From Mucilaginibacter sp. L3T2-6 (lineage in GTDB: Bacteria; Bacteroidota; Bacteroidia; Sphingobacteriales; Sphingobacteriaceae), in NCBI RefSeq assembly GCF_030519355.1, contig NZ_JAUMKC010000021.1, forward strand, positions 1 through 64,000: 64,000 bases of DNA, written 5' to 3'. Shown here piece after piece: positions 34,713 through 43,613 of this stretch. How positions within the stretch are numbered: the first letter of the stretch is position 1; each line of letters starts with the position of its first letter. The notes under the pieces are model-generated. The model searched no databases. It worked only from the letters and a program-made list of their open reading frames with translations, and was not told the origin of the DNA. The position numbers and the translations under genes are program-made.

Positions 34713-34720
34713 CAATAGTA
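34713..34720 (-). promoter_or_regulatory. Weak -7-like box upstream of thrL
   Basis: The minus strand reads TACTATTG, one base off TAnnTTTG, 38 bases upstream of the leader ATG. No better candidate was seen in the gap up to 34893. Confidence 0.3.
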
Positions 34721-34805
34721 TTTTGTTTTTTATGAAAATTGAAATAAATGCAGCTATTTAATCAGCGTATTTGCGATTATGTTAAAGATTGACAGGGTTT
34801 TGTAG

Positions 34806-34824
34806 AGACACAATTCTTGTGTCT
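34806..34824. repeat. AGACACAA hairpin repeat
   Basis: AGACACAA-TTC-TTGTGTCT is a perfect eight-pair hairpin, preceded by TGTAG and followed by TTTTG. It resembles a GTAGAGACGCAA...TTGCGTCTC repeat I associate with Bacteroidota and cyanobacterial genomes. A terminator role on the plus strand is possible, but no plus-strand gene precedes it. Confidence 0.5.
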
Positions 34825-34880
34825 TTTGCATGCGTTTTATTAGGTCATTCCCGAATAAATCCATTCGGTAAATAAAAGTA

Positions 34881-34888
34881 TATATTTG
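34881..34888 (+). promoter_or_regulatory. -7 promoter box of the 57-residue ORF
   Basis: TATATTTG is a perfect TAnnTTTG box only six bases before the ATG at 34894, implying a leaderless or nearly leaderless transcript if used. Confidence 0.45.
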
Positions 34889-34893
34889 ATACT

Positions 34894-35067
34894 ATGAAAA
34901 ATAGGTTATCGAAGTCAGATAAAGAAGCAGAACAACCCATAAAAGATATGGAACGTCAGATTATCGAAGAAGTTCAGATTTTGAACAAGTTTGATTGTAA
35001 TGCAGAACTTATCGAAGAATTTGAAGTAGCTTCATCGACCGATTTAAACAAAAGTTCGGAACAATAA
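34894..35067 (+). CDS. Hypothetical 57-residue protein
   Basis: An ATG at 34894 opens a 57-codon frame ending TAA at 35067. The product (MKNRLSKSDKEAEQPIKDME at the start) is charged and probably helical over DMERQIIEEVQILNKF, with one Cys and no signal peptide or membrane helix. A perfect -7 box lies immediately upstream, and the frame ends ten bases before the convergent hydrolase gene. Length and codon composition look gene-like, but no family is recognised. Confidence 0.55.
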   Translation: MKNRLSKSDKEAEQPIKDMERQIIEEVQILNKFDCNAELIEEFEVASSTDLNKSSEQ

Positions 35068-35076
35068 CGCAATAAT

Positions 35077-35865
35077 TCAATAATAATTCTCCGGCTTAAA
35101 CCTCTTCGCCAGTAATCCGGTAGCTTTGCTCAAGTCAATTTCAGCCACAAACACCCCCGGTTCGCCGTAAACCGCATGTGCAACACATTTTCCATCAGGT
35201 GCGATTAATGCGCTCGCTGAATCGGGAAATAATGAGGCGTAATTTGAGCTGGCAAAGTAGATGGTGTTTTCGAGCGCGCGCATCATCATGGCCTTTTCAT
35301 AGTACGGGTTATCTTTATGGCCCCATTCGGTCAGCTGTGGACCGTCAATATTGCTGCCGGCGCAATGCGGGTGAAATACTATTTGTGCTCCGTTTCTGGC
35401 AGACCATCTAACCGATTCCGGGTAACGGAAGCCTTCGTGGCAAATAGTAATACCTATTTTTACACCATCCAAATCAAAAACCCGGCGTGCGATACCTGCC
35501 GACCAAATGTTGTCTTCAGTTGGGTCGAGTTGATTTTTAGACTGATAGCCCAGTATTTTCCCGGTGCGCGAAATTACCTGGGCGATATTAAAATACTTGC
35601 CATCCTCATACCAATCCATAGGTAAAATAATGGCAACGTTGTTTCCGGCGGCTATCGCACAAGCTTTATCAAGCGCAGCCTGCATCTTTCCGGGCGTGCT
35701 TTGCTCAACCTTGCATTCTTCCAGCGGATAGCCGGGGATAAACGATTCCGGGAAGCATATCACATCGGCACCCTTTGCAGATGCCTCTTTGGTTAGTTTT
35801 TCGAGCCAGTACAGGCCATCATTGATGGATTTGGGAAATGGGGGAGATGCAACGGCTACTTTCAT
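35077..35865 (-). CDS. Carbon-nitrogen hydrolase (nitrilase superfamily)
   Basis: The 262-residue protein has the nitrilase catalytic triad in order: Glu40 in CFPESFIPGYP, Lys110 in YQSKNQLDPTE and Cys142 in ITICHEGFRYPE. These enzymes cleave amides or nitriles; this subfamily's substrate cannot be assigned from the sequence. It is cytoplasmic and full length. Its start is 46 bases from the divergent rsgA start. Confidence 0.88.
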   Translation of the reverse strand: MKVAVASPPFPKSINDGLYWLEKLTKEASAKGADVICFPESFIPGYPLEECKVEQSTPGKMQAALDKACAIAAGNNVAIILPMDWYEDGKYFNIAQVISRTGKILGYQSKNQLDPTEDNIWSAGIARRVFDLDGVKIGITICHEGFRYPESVRWSARNGAQIVFHPHCAGSNIDGPQLTEWGHKDNPYYEKAMMMRALENTIYFASSNYASLFPDSASALIAPDGKCVAHAVYGEPGVFVAEIDLSKATGLLAKRFKPENYY

Positions 35866-35896
35866 AAGGAAGCTGAACGGATGCTAACAAATTTAA

Positions 35897-35904
35897 TACC
35901 TTTG
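35897..35904 (+). promoter_or_regulatory. rsgA -7 promoter box
   Basis: TACCTTTG matches TAnnTTTG and lies seven bases before the rsgA ATG, which would place the start site within a base or two of the start codon. Confidence 0.55.
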
Positions 35905-35911
35905 CCTGATA

Positions 35912-36832
35912 ATGCAGGGATTAATTACAAAATCGACGGGAAGCTGGTACCAGGTGCAAACGCCGGGCGGGCAGGTTATTGATTGCCGCATAAAAGGTAA
36001 ATTCCGTATTAAAGGAATCGTTACTACCAATCCGTTAGCCGTAGGAGATATCGTTGATTTTGAAATGGAGCCGGATAGCGAGAATGGCGTTATAACTACC
36101 CTGCATCCGCGCAAAAATTATATTATCCGCAAATCGGTTAACCTGTCCAAGCAGGGGCAGATCATCGCTGCTAACCTGGATCAGGCGATGCTGGTGGTAA
36201 CATTAGCCTCGCCGCGTACATCCTTGGGGTTTATTGACAGGTTCCTGGTAACAGCCGAGGCTTACGATATTCCTGCAATGCTGATCTTCAATAAGCTCGA
36301 CTTATTCAGCGATGAAGGACTTGAAGTATTGGCTGATTATAAAGCCATCTACGAAAATATAGGCTATCCGTGTTACGAAGTATCAGCCCTAAAGGGAACT
36401 AATATCGAACAGGTACAAGCATTGCTGCAGCATAAGGTTACACTGTTTTCCGGCCATTCCGGCGTAGGTAAATCAAGCCTGATCAATGCTTTATTACCTG
36501 ACCTGGGCCTGCGTACCCATCAAATATCCGACTGGAGCGATAAAGGCATGCATACTACTACTTTTGCTGAGATGTACGAACTGCCGCAGGGCGGTTACAT
36601 TATCGATACCCCGGGCATCCGCGAGCTTGGCGTTATTGATATAGAAAAACAAGAGTTAAGCCATTTCTTCCCCGAAATGCGCGAGCGCATGCACGATTGC
36701 CGCTTTAACAATTGCCGCCATATAAACGAACCCGGCTGTGCCGTGCTGGCTGCACTTGAAGAAGGCGAGATCGAGCTGTCGCGGTATGAAAGCTATCTGA
36801 GTATTTATAATGGGAATGATACCAGGGCTTGA
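35912..36832 (+). CDS. rsgA: Ribosome small subunit-dependent GTPase A
   Basis: RsgA is a circularly permuted GTPase that checks late 30S ribosome assembly. The 306-residue product has an N-terminal OB fold (about 1-68), G4 NKLD at 127-130, G5-like SALKG near 158, then G1 GHSGVGKSSL at 181-190 and G3 DTPG further on, the permuted order. The C-terminal zinc site is CRFNNCRHINEPGC. It converges with the next gene, leaving eight bases between the stop codons. Confidence 0.95.
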   Translation: MQGLITKSTGSWYQVQTPGGQVIDCRIKGKFRIKGIVTTNPLAVGDIVDFEMEPDSENGVITTLHPRKNYIIRKSVNLSKQGQIIAANLDQAMLVVTLASPRTSLGFIDRFLVTAEAYDIPAMLIFNKLDLFSDEGLEVLADYKAIYENIGYPCYEVSALKGTNIEQVQALLQHKVTLFSGHSGVGKSSLINALLPDLGLRTHQISDWSDKGMHTTTFAEMYELPQGGYIIDTPGIRELGVIDIEKQELSHFFPEMRERMHDCRFNNCRHINEPGCAVLAALEEGEIELSRYESYLSIYNGNDTRA

Positions 36833-36840
36833 TGAATAGA

Positions 36841-38079
36841 TCAATCACCCAAAGCCGTTTTAAAGTCTTCCAGCAGATCATCTAAATCCTCGATACCTAC
36901 CGATAGCCTGATCAACGAATCATCAATCCCCATCTCCGCGCGTTTGGCAGCGCCCAGTTCATTAAAGATGGTGTGAGCGACAGGTATTGCCAGTGTGCGG
37001 GTATCGCCAAGGTTGCTCGATTTGATGACAAGTTTCAGTTTATTTAAAAAGCCAAACAGGTCGATGCTATTATCAAGTTCAAAACTCATCAGTGCACCGT
37101 ATTTGGTAAATAGCTCACCGGCAAGTCCATGCTGCGGGTGCGATTTCAAACCGGGGTAGTAAACTTTCTTAATTAGCGGGTGCGATTCAAAGAATGTAGC
37201 CAGTGCTAAGGCATTGGTACAAGCACGCTCCATACGCAAGGCCAACGTTTCTGACCCTACCGATAAAACATGTGCCGCTTCGGGCGATAGGGTACCCCCC
37301 GCATCGCGCAAACCCTTTTTGCGAATTTGCGTCATGCCTAAAACCTCAGGCTTAACCTGGGTTTTAAAGGTTGGGAATATGTTGGGGAAGTTGCTCCAAT
37401 CATATAAACCTGTATCGGTAACACTGCCGCCTAACGCATTGCCATGACCGCCGATATATTTGGTGAGCGCATTTATCACCAGGCTTGCCTTTACATTAAC
37501 CGGTTTAAACAGGTAGGGCGAGGTCATGGTGTTATCAACCACATAAATAATGCCTTTTTCCTGGCACAGGTCGCCTATTTTTGCAAGGTCGGCAATCTGG
37601 GTTCCCGGGTTGGCTATGGTTTCCACAAAGATCATCCGGGTGTTTTCCTTAACTCCGGCTGTTATATTATCGATAGAAGTTGCATCGGTGAAAGTAATGT
37701 CCAGCCCCAGATCAATAAACGACTGAAACACGCTGCGGGTGTTACCGAACAAATACGAACTTGCCAGTACGTGGTCACCATGCTTCATTAACGACAATAT
37801 AGTGGCTGATATAGCTGCCATACCTGTAGAAAAGCAAATAGAGGCCATGCCGTTTTCCATCTGCGTTACCTTATGCTCCAACGCCGAAACCGTGGGATTC
37901 CCCTGGCGCGAATAAGCATAGCCTTTCTTTTTATTTTGAAAGATATCAACCAAATCCTGCACATCGTCGAACCCGTAAGTTACCGCGGTATGGATAGGTT
38001 TATGCAAAGCGCCGTGTTCGGGTTTGCCAAGGCGGTCAGAATGAAGTATGGTAGTTGTAAAACCTCTGTTGGTGCTCAT
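36841..38079 (-). CDS. Trans-sulfuration PLP enzyme (cystathionine gamma-synthase family)
   Basis: The 412-residue fold-type I PLP enzyme belongs to the Cys/Met metabolism family. PLP lysine is Lys207 in NALTKYIGGHGNALGG, with YSRQGNPT (56-63) and FSTGMAAI (83-90) as cofactor-site motifs. This clade covers cystathionine gamma-synthase, O-acetylhomoserine sulfhydrylase and methionine gamma-lyase; sequence reading alone does not separate them. It stands alone between rsgA and dtd. Confidence 0.85.
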   Translation of the reverse strand: MSTNRGFTTTILHSDRLGKPEHGALHKPIHTAVTYGFDDVQDLVDIFQNKKKGYAYSRQGNPTVSALEHKVTQMENGMASICFSTGMAAISATILSLMKHGDHVLASSYLFGNTRSVFQSFIDLGLDITFTDATSIDNITAGVKENTRMIFVETIANPGTQIADLAKIGDLCQEKGIIYVVDNTMTSPYLFKPVNVKASLVINALTKYIGGHGNALGGSVTDTGLYDWSNFPNIFPTFKTQVKPEVLGMTQIRKKGLRDAGGTLSPEAAHVLSVGSETLALRMERACTNALALATFFESHPLIKKVYYPGLKSHPQHGLAGELFTKYGALMSFELDNSIDLFGFLNKLKLVIKSSNLGDTRTLAIPVAHTIFNELGAAKRAEMGIDDSLIRLSVGIEDLDDLLEDFKTALGD

Positions 38080-38215
38080 AATAGTATTACAGTAATACGA
38101 ATTGCGAAACTAATAAAATACGGAAGGAGTTTTAATTAAATCTGAAATTATTGCTCTGACGGCTTGATAGATTTACATTAAGTTGATTATGTTTGGGCTT
38201 TAACTAATTCAACCT

Positions 38216-38674
38216 ATGAGGGCAGTTATCCAGCGTGTAACCGAAGCAAGTTGTACAGTCGACCATGTGATAACAGGAAAAATCGGCGCCGGGTATGTGG
38301 TTCTGCTTGGTATCGAGGATGCAGATACAGATGAAGATGTTCAATGGCTTGCCCAAAAAATCGTTAACCTGCGTGTGTTTGGTGATGAAAATGGGCTGAT
38401 GAATAAAGCATTGGCTGATATTAACGGAGACATACTGCTTATTTCGCAGTTTACATTATTTGCTCAAACAAAAAAGGGAAACCGGCCGTCATTCATCCGC
38501 GCTGCAAAACCTGACAAGGCCATACCCATATATGAGCGTATGATACAGGTTATGACAGCCCTTACCGGAAAAAAAGTAGAAACCGGCATTTTCGGCGCCG
38601 ATATGAAGATCAGGCTGCTTAATGATGGACCGGTGACAATTATAATGGATACGAAGGATAAAGATAATCACTAA
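38216..38674 (+). CDS. dtd: D-aminoacyl-tRNA deacylase
   Basis: Dtd hydrolyses D-aminoacyl-tRNAs as translation quality control. The 152-residue product starts MRAVIQRVTEASC and has both active-site motifs, LLISQFTLFA (SQFTL) and LLNDGPVTIIMD (NxGPVT). Length is standard. The MazG-like gene follows 75 bases later, a pairing seen in other Bacteroidota. Confidence 0.95.
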   Translation: MRAVIQRVTEASCTVDHVITGKIGAGYVVLLGIEDADTDEDVQWLAQKIVNLRVFGDENGLMNKALADINGDILLISQFTLFAQTKKGNRPSFIRAAKPDKAIPIYERMIQVMTALTGKKVETGIFGADMKIRLLNDGPVTIIMDTKDKDNH

Positions 38675-38749
38675 GGGGCAGTAGCTGTGGTAAGTGCCAG
38701 TGACCGGCCTGTTACCGCAACTGCTGTTTATCACTGCTACTATTTTAAC

Positions 38750-39076
38750 ATGACTATTGAAGAAGCACAGCAATTGGTTGATAACTGGATAAAGACAACG
38801 GGAATCCGTTACTTTAATGAGCTTACCAATACAGCCATCCTGATGGAAGAGGTAGGAGAGGTGGCCCGCATTATGGCCCGGCAGTATGGCGAGCAGTCGT
38901 TTAAGAAATCTGATACGGAGGTTAACCTGGCAGACGAAATGGCCGATGTATTATTTGTGCTGATATGCCTGGCTAACCAAACAGGCATTAACCTAACCGA
39001 TGCGCTGGAAAAAAACCTGCAAAAGAAAAGTATTCGGGACGCTGAACGGCACAAGAATAACGAGAAATTGAAATAA
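38750..39076 (+). CDS. MazG-like nucleotide pyrophosphohydrolase
   Basis: The 108-residue product starts MTIEEAQQLVDNWIKTTG; a 21-residue upstream extension is rejected because it lacks family similarity. It has the all-alpha NTP-pyrophosphatase pattern: EEVGEVARIMARQ (about 31-43) and the metal-binding DEMADVLFVLICLANQTG (about 62-79). Such enzymes cleave nucleoside triphosphates to monophosphates and pyrophosphate. Substrate is not evident. Confidence 0.88.
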   Translation: MTIEEAQQLVDNWIKTTGIRYFNELTNTAILMEEVGEVARIMARQYGEQSFKKSDTEVNLADEMADVLFVLICLANQTGINLTDALEKNLQKKSIRDAERHKNNEKLK

Positions 39077-39100
39077 TAATACAGAAGCTTATAGCAGGTT

Positions 39101-39814
39101 TTATATTAGCAATTTCACTAACTTTTCTCCTTCAAGCACCGGAATTGCCGTCGTCAAATCAACCTGAAGGCAAAACTCAATATCCTTTTCTATACCCAGT
39201 TTTTTAAGCCGTTCGCTGTGCGACGTTTTTTTGAGATAACCGTTAATGTCGTTCCTGCCGGCTTGAAATAAATCATTTGCCGCAATTGCAGGGTCGTCAA
39301 GCTTAAAATTACCATATTTTAATTGCTCCGTAACGGCGCCTGCAAAAAGGGTATCTTCCAGGTTGAAATTGTTTTTCCAGCCGGCGCATACCAGCAGGAT
39401 ATGATCATTTTGCGTTTTAAGCCAATCGCAAAGCGCGGTAAGGTTTAAAAATGAACCGATTACCACGCGCTTAGCCGTCCGTGATAAATGCAGCGCCTGT
39501 GTACCATTTGTGGTGGTAAGTACAACAGTTTTACCGGCTACCTTGTCCGCAGTATATGAAAAAGGCGAGTTACCAAAATCAAATCCTGTTACTACCTCGC
39601 CATTGCGCTCGGCCGCCAGCAGGTGACCATGCGTGCGGTAGGCTTCGCATTCTTCAATTTCAGCAACTGGAATTATAGCGTTTGCACCATTTTCAATACC
39701 GTAGCAAATAGAAGAAGTTGCGCGAAAAATATCGATGATAACTACAATGTAGTTTTCAACATTATATAAGGAAAGCAGGGAAGGAGTAAGGCAAACGTTA
39801 AGGTCATTAGTCAT
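39101..39814 (-). CDS. comB: 2-phosphosulfolactate phosphatase family protein
   Basis: The 237-residue protein matches the ComB family: VVIIDIFRATSSICYGIENG (about 24-43) near the N-terminus, FDFGNSPFSY, VVLTTTNGTQAL (about 96-107) and VCAGWKNNFNLEDTLFAG. ComB dephosphorylates 2-phosphosulfolactate in coenzyme M biosynthesis of methanogens; bacterial members probably serve other sulfonate or phosphate metabolism. The start codon lies inside a 7-base tandem repeat; nearer upstream ATGs in that repeat are out of frame or hit a stop, so 39814 is supported. Confidence 0.85.
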   Translation of the reverse strand: MTNDLNVCLTPSLLSLYNVENYIVVIIDIFRATSSICYGIENGANAIIPVAEIEECEAYRTHGHLLAAERNGEVVTGFDFGNSPFSYTADKVAGKTVVLTTTNGTQALHLSRTAKRVVIGSFLNLTALCDWLKTQNDHILLVCAGWKNNFNLEDTLFAGAVTEQLKYGNFKLDDPAIAANDLFQAGRNDINGYLKKTSHSERLKKLGIEKDIEFCLQVDLTTAIPVLEGEKLVKLLI

Positions 39815-39947
39815 TAGTCATTAGTCATTAGTCATTAGTCATTAGTCATTTGTCATTAGTCATTTGTCATTAGTCATTAATGCCATTTGTCATTGGTCAG
39901 GTAGCTATTCGCTTTTACGAATGACTACCTGACCAGTGACTAATGAT
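39803..39947. repeat. GTCATTA tandem array and adjoining inverted repeat
   Basis: From 39803 to 39879 the plus strand is eleven copies of GTCATTA/GTCATTT (period 7), overlapping the first codons of comB on the minus strand. Further partial copies continue to about 39898. GGTCAGGTAG (39895-39904) is then repeated inverted as CTACCTGACC (39925-39934), with CAGTGACTAATGA beyond. The inverted part directly follows the gcvT stop and may end that transcript. Confidence 0.85.
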
Positions 39948-41026
39948 TATTTTATAAATGGCGGTTTTACAACTTGTGCCTTTACTTTATTATCGCGGAT
40001 ACTAATATATATTTCTGTGCCTTCTTTAGCATAAGCATTATCTACATAACCCATTCCGATAGCCTTTTGCAGCGATGGCGATTGTGTGCCTGAAGTTACA
40101 CGGCCGATTTTGTTGCCATCTGCGTCTTCAATGTCATAATCATGGCGCGGGATGCCGCGGTCAATCATTTCAAAGCCTACCAGCTTGCGCTTAAGGCCGT
40201 CTGCTTTTTGTTGTTGCAGCGCGGCAGAATTGTTAAATTCTTTGCTGAATTTAGTTACCCAGCCTAAGCCGGCCTCAAGGGGCGAAGTAGTATCGTCAAT
40301 GTCGTTTCCGTAAAGGCAGAAACCCATCTCCAGGCGCAGGGTATCGCGTGCGCCAAGCCCGATAGGTTTTATGCCAAAAGGCTTGCCGGCTTCAAAAACG
40401 GCGTTCCAGATATGTTCAGCATTCTCATTATCAAAATAGATCTCAAATCCGCCGGCGCCGGTATAACCTGTGGCTGAAACCAATACGTTACCGATACCTG
40501 CGAAAGTGCCTTTTTTAAAGGTATAATACTCCATCGAAGCCAGGTCGATAGCGGTAAGGCTCTGCAAAGCGGCTGCGGCTTTAGGCCCCTGGATTGCTAA
40601 AAGCGAAGTGCGGTCGGAGATATTTTTCATCTCGGCGCCCATGGTATTGAATTTTGAAATCCACTGCCAATCTTTTTCGATGTTTGATGCGTTAACTACC
40701 AGCATATAGGTTTTTTCGTCGATGCGATAGACCAGCAAGTCGTCGACTATACCGCCATCAAGATTAGGCAGGCAGGAGTATTGCACTTTACCGTCGTACA
40801 GTTTGGAAGCATCATTACTGGTAACCCGCTGGATCAAATCCAAAGCATGGTCGCCTTTAATGATGAATTCGCCCATGTGGCTCACGTCGAACACACCAAC
40901 ACCGGTGCGTACGGTTTCGTGTTCCGCATTAATGCCTGTATATTGCACGGGCATGTTATATCCGGCAAATGGCACCATTTTAGCGCCTTCTTTTATATGA
41001 ACTTCGGTTAAAGCTGTATTTTTCAT
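39947..41026 (-). CDS. gcvT: Glycine cleavage system aminomethyltransferase (T protein)
   Basis: GcvT transfers the methylene group of glycine from the H-protein to tetrahydrofolate. The 359-residue protein starts [20 protein letters not shown] and carries [30 protein letters not shown] (about 46-55), [22 protein letters not shown] and [18 protein letters not shown] (about 228-245). Length is normal. P and H protein genes are not in the window. Confidence 0.95.
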   Translation of the reverse strand: MKNTALTEVHIKEGAKMVPFAGYNMPVQYTGINAEHETVRTGVGVFDVSHMGEFIIKGDHALDLIQRVTSNDASKLYDGKVQYSCLPNLDGGIVDDLLVYRIDEKTYMLVVNASNIEKDWQWISKFNTMGAEMKNISDRTSLLAIQGPKAAAALQSLTAIDLASMEYYTFKKGTFAGIGNVLVSATGYTGAGGFEIYFDNENAEHIWNAVFEAGKPFGIKPIGLGARDTLRLEMGFCLYGNDIDDTTSPLEAGLGWVTKFSKEFNNSAALQQQKADGLKRKLVGFEMIDRGIPRHDYDIEDADGNKIGRVTSGTQSPSLQKAIGMGYVDNAYAKEGTEIYISIRDNKVKAQVVKPPFIK

Positions 41027-41115
41027 TTACAATTATTAAGCGGCAAAAATAATACGATTTAGGGATTTAAAGGATTTATTAGATTTTTTATTGAATCGCG
41101 CTGTCCTGATATTCT

Positions 41116-42318
41116 TCAAAGCTTAATAGTATCGTAAAACGACACCAGCATGTTGGTTACCTTCTCCAGGTTGTGTTGTTCTTCCATCAGCTTTCTTGCG
41201 TTTATACCTATATTTTTGCAAAAATCCTCGTCGGAAATACAAAGCTTAATGGCCTCATAAAACTCGTCGTAATTATTGGCAATAATGATATTTTCGTGGT
41301 TGGTGTAATTGATCCCCTCCGCTCCAAGCGATGTAGAAATGATACATTTCTGCATAGCCATGCCTTCTACAATTTTTACCCGCATGCCCCCGCCCGACAT
41401 CAGGGGTACAATCATTATCGATTTGCTGTTTACAAATTCCAGCGCATCATCAACTTCCCCCTGTATAAATATCTTGCCCATTACGTCGTAGTCGTCAAAA
41501 CGTTCGGGGATATCGTTGCCGGCCACATAAAACTTTACCCGCAGGTCGCCGTCGGTTAAATCCTTGTTAAAATTTTCAATAAACCACTCTATGCCTTCGC
41601 GATTGGGCAGCCAATCCAACGAGCCCAGGAAGAAAAGGCTGGGAAATTCGGTTTTGGTAAAGTCTGGTTTATAATGCTCCAGGTTCAGGCCAACCGGCAA
41701 TTCTTCAATGGGGATGTTAATACCATATCCCAGCAATGTATTTCTGTCCTGGTTGGTAAATACGGCGATGCCATCAAAACTGTTCAGCTGCTGCAATTCA
41801 TAGTTTTTAATACGCTTTGCATGCATTTTCAGATACGACTTTTTAAAGGGGTCGTTTTTTTGTTCCGACATTCGCTGCCATACCTGGTTCTCTATATTAT
41901 GAGAACGATAGATGAGTTTTGCCTTTGATGCTTTGCGCACAGCGGGCAGGTAAAGCGACACATATAAGCCTTCAAACTGGATAATATCATAATCCTTATT
42001 CCTAAGTTCGCGTACCAGCAGCTTTTCAAATTCGGCGTCGTAATACTTATCAATGTTAAATGATGTTCTGCTGAAGAGATTTACCGCTACATCCAATACC
42101 GAAACATTGGTATCAATGTCATAAGCCCGGTAGTTTATTTTAGAGAGGAGGTAATTATCATCATCCGTGTGTTCATGATGGTTTTTACGTGCGTTAAGGG
42201 CGACTAATGAAACCTCGTGCCCCTGGTTTACGAGGCCGCGGATAGTATTGCAAACTACTATTGCATAGCCACCATTTTGCGGAAACGGAACGCGGTGGGT
42301 TAAAATTAGTATCCTCAA
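41116..42318 (-). CDS. Glycosyltransferase, GT-B fold family 4-like
   Basis: The 400-residue protein has a GT-B layout: an N-terminal domain starting MRILILTHRVPFPQNGGYAI with a glycine-rich loop, then a C-terminal nucleotide-sugar domain with FLGSLDWLPNREGIEWF (about 229-245), IFIQGEVDDALEFVNSKSIM and GGGMRVKIVEGMAMQKCIIS (about 311-330). The E-x7-E pattern is relaxed. Donor and acceptor are unknown. It is transcribed alone on the minus strand. Confidence 0.82.
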   Translation of the reverse strand: MRILILTHRVPFPQNGGYAIVVCNTIRGLVNQGHEVSLVALNARKNHHEHTDDDNYLLSKINYRAYDIDTNVSVLDVAVNLFSRTSFNIDKYYDAEFEKLLVRELRNKDYDIIQFEGLYVSLYLPAVRKASKAKLIYRSHNIENQVWQRMSEQKNDPFKKSYLKMHAKRIKNYELQQLNSFDGIAVFTNQDRNTLLGYGINIPIEELPVGLNLEHYKPDFTKTEFPSLFFLGSLDWLPNREGIEWFIENFNKDLTDGDLRVKFYVAGNDIPERFDDYDVMGKIFIQGEVDDALEFVNSKSIMIVPLMSGGGMRVKIVEGMAMQKCIISTSLGAEGINYTNHENIIIANNYDEFYEAIKLCISDEDFCKNIGINARKLMEEQHNLEKVTNMLVSFYDTIKL

Positions 42319-42458
42319 CTGTTTGCAGGTTTTTTAACAAAAATATAAAAAATGACCAATCAGGGCCACTGATGATAGCATATAGTCAATTTTTTGCACT
42401 GAAATTACAAAAAATGGAAAAATAATCTTAAACCAAGCCTGCTGTGTGAGACGTTAAA

Positions 42459-43064
42459 TCAAACCTCGCCGAATAATTCTAATTGAGGGTCTGTAACTCT
42501 AAACGTACGCCGGTGATACGGCGTATAACCTATTTTCATTACCGTTTCGCGATGTTTTACGGTGGGATAGCCTTTATTCTGGTGCCAGTCATATTCCGGG
42601 TGTTCTTCGGCTATTTTTTTCATGTAATCGTCGCGATAGGTCTTTGCAAGGATAGAAGCTGCTGCAATGCTGAAGTATTTCCCGTCTCCCTCAACTATAC
42701 ACTGGTGGGGCACCTTTTTATATTTATTGAACCGGTTACCGTCTATGATCAGGAATTCGGGAATGAGGTGCAGTTTTTCAATTGCCCGGTGCATTGCCAG
42801 AAAAGAGGCATTCAAGATGTTAATTTCATCTATTTCATTGTTATCAACTATGCCGACTGCGTGGGCAAGCGCCCGCTCCTCTATTTCCATGCGTAACTGG
42901 TACCTTATTTCTTCAGTAAGCTGCTTGGAGTCGTTTAATAAATCGTGCTCAAAATTATCAGGGAGTATAACAGCAGCCGCGAACACCGGTCCGGCAAGGC
43001 AGCCTCTCCCGGCCTCATCACAACCAGCCTCTAAAAACTCGAATTGATATCGTGATAACAGCAT
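42459..43064 (-). CDS. rnhB: Ribonuclease HII
   Basis: RNase HII removes ribonucleotides from DNA. The 201-residue product has the signature [18 protein letters not shown] (metal ligands Asp16 and Glu17), LIIDGNRF with the third acidic residue, and [15 protein letters not shown]. Length is normal. The upstream gap contains the left arm of the second IVP cassette. Confidence 0.95.
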   Translation of the reverse strand: MLLSRYQFEFLEAGCDEAGRGCLAGPVFAAAVILPDNFEHDLLNDSKQLTEEIRYQLRMEIEERALAHAVGIVDNNEIDEINILNASFLAMHRAIEKLHLIPEFLIIDGNRFNKYKKVPHQCIVEGDGKYFSIAAASILAKTYRDDYMKKIAEEHPEYDWHQNKGYPTVKHRETVMKIGYTPYHRRTFRVTDPQLELFGEV

Positions 43065-43076
43065 TTATTGTTGGAA

Positions 43077-43609
43077 TGTTGTAAAGTTGTAACGTTGGAA
43101 TGTTTATTTTCTTTTGTTAAGTTTTTGTGCTTTTCAATATAGTTTTTTTCTTAGCTGCCTCAAATTTTTTTAAATAATCTATCAGGCTTTTAGTTTTGCT
43201 TGAAAATTCGATACTTCTGGCATAAAGTTCCCGGCAAATATCGTCATCAATCTTGTTTGCTAAATTTAAAATTGAAAGTTTATTGCGGAATTCCCCGGAT
43301 GACCCCTTAGCATAATTAAGAAAACGAATAAAATCCGGATTGTTATTATACTCAAAGCCCTCTGCAATATTGTCAGACATTGAGCAAGCTGCCCTTTTGA
43401 TTGGGTCTTTCATCCCCCAGTCAGTTTTAATGGCTCCATGTCACACAATAAATAAACATCTACGGCTATAGAAACTGCTAATTTCCAAATCTCCAGGTCC
43501 TCAAATCGTTCAATTTTTGCCACGCGAATAAGTTGTTACCACTATCAAATCCATAAACTGTAACCCAGCTAATAACATTAAAACTTTTTAACCTTTCAAC
43601 TTTACAACA
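43077..43609 (-). mobile_element. IVP cassette 2: inverted-repeat-bounded, frameshifted IVP gene
   Basis: TGTTGTAAAGTTG (43077-43089) and CAACTTTACAACA (43597-43609) are perfect 13-base inverted arms, with weaker complementarity continuing inward. They enclose one gene, the damaged IVP gene, and fill the gap between rnhB (start 43064) and the phosphatase (stop 43614). The arms belong to the same word family as the ORF-less repeat at 26309-26388. Same architecture as cassette 1, different arm sequence. Confidence 0.6.
43117..43523 (-). pseudogene. Frameshifted four-helix-bundle (IVP family) gene
   Basis: The C-terminal 98 codons (from 43413) read MKDPIKRAACSMSDNIAEGF..., an IVP protein lacking its first helix. 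Upstream, another frame from GTG at 43523 encodes AKIERFEDLEIWKLAVSIAV, the missing N-terminus, then stops at 43410-43412. Adding one A to the four-A run at 43425-43428 (plus-strand T run) would restore ...LKTDWGMKDPIKRA, as in intact relatives. This is a one-base deletion, slippage site or sequencing error. Start codon uncertain. Confidence 0.8.
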
Positions 43610-43613
43610 AAGA

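Noticed and set aside
39803-39898. CRISPR or origin-type iterons
   Set aside because: A 7-base unit without spacers, no Cas genes and no DnaA boxes or replication gene nearby.
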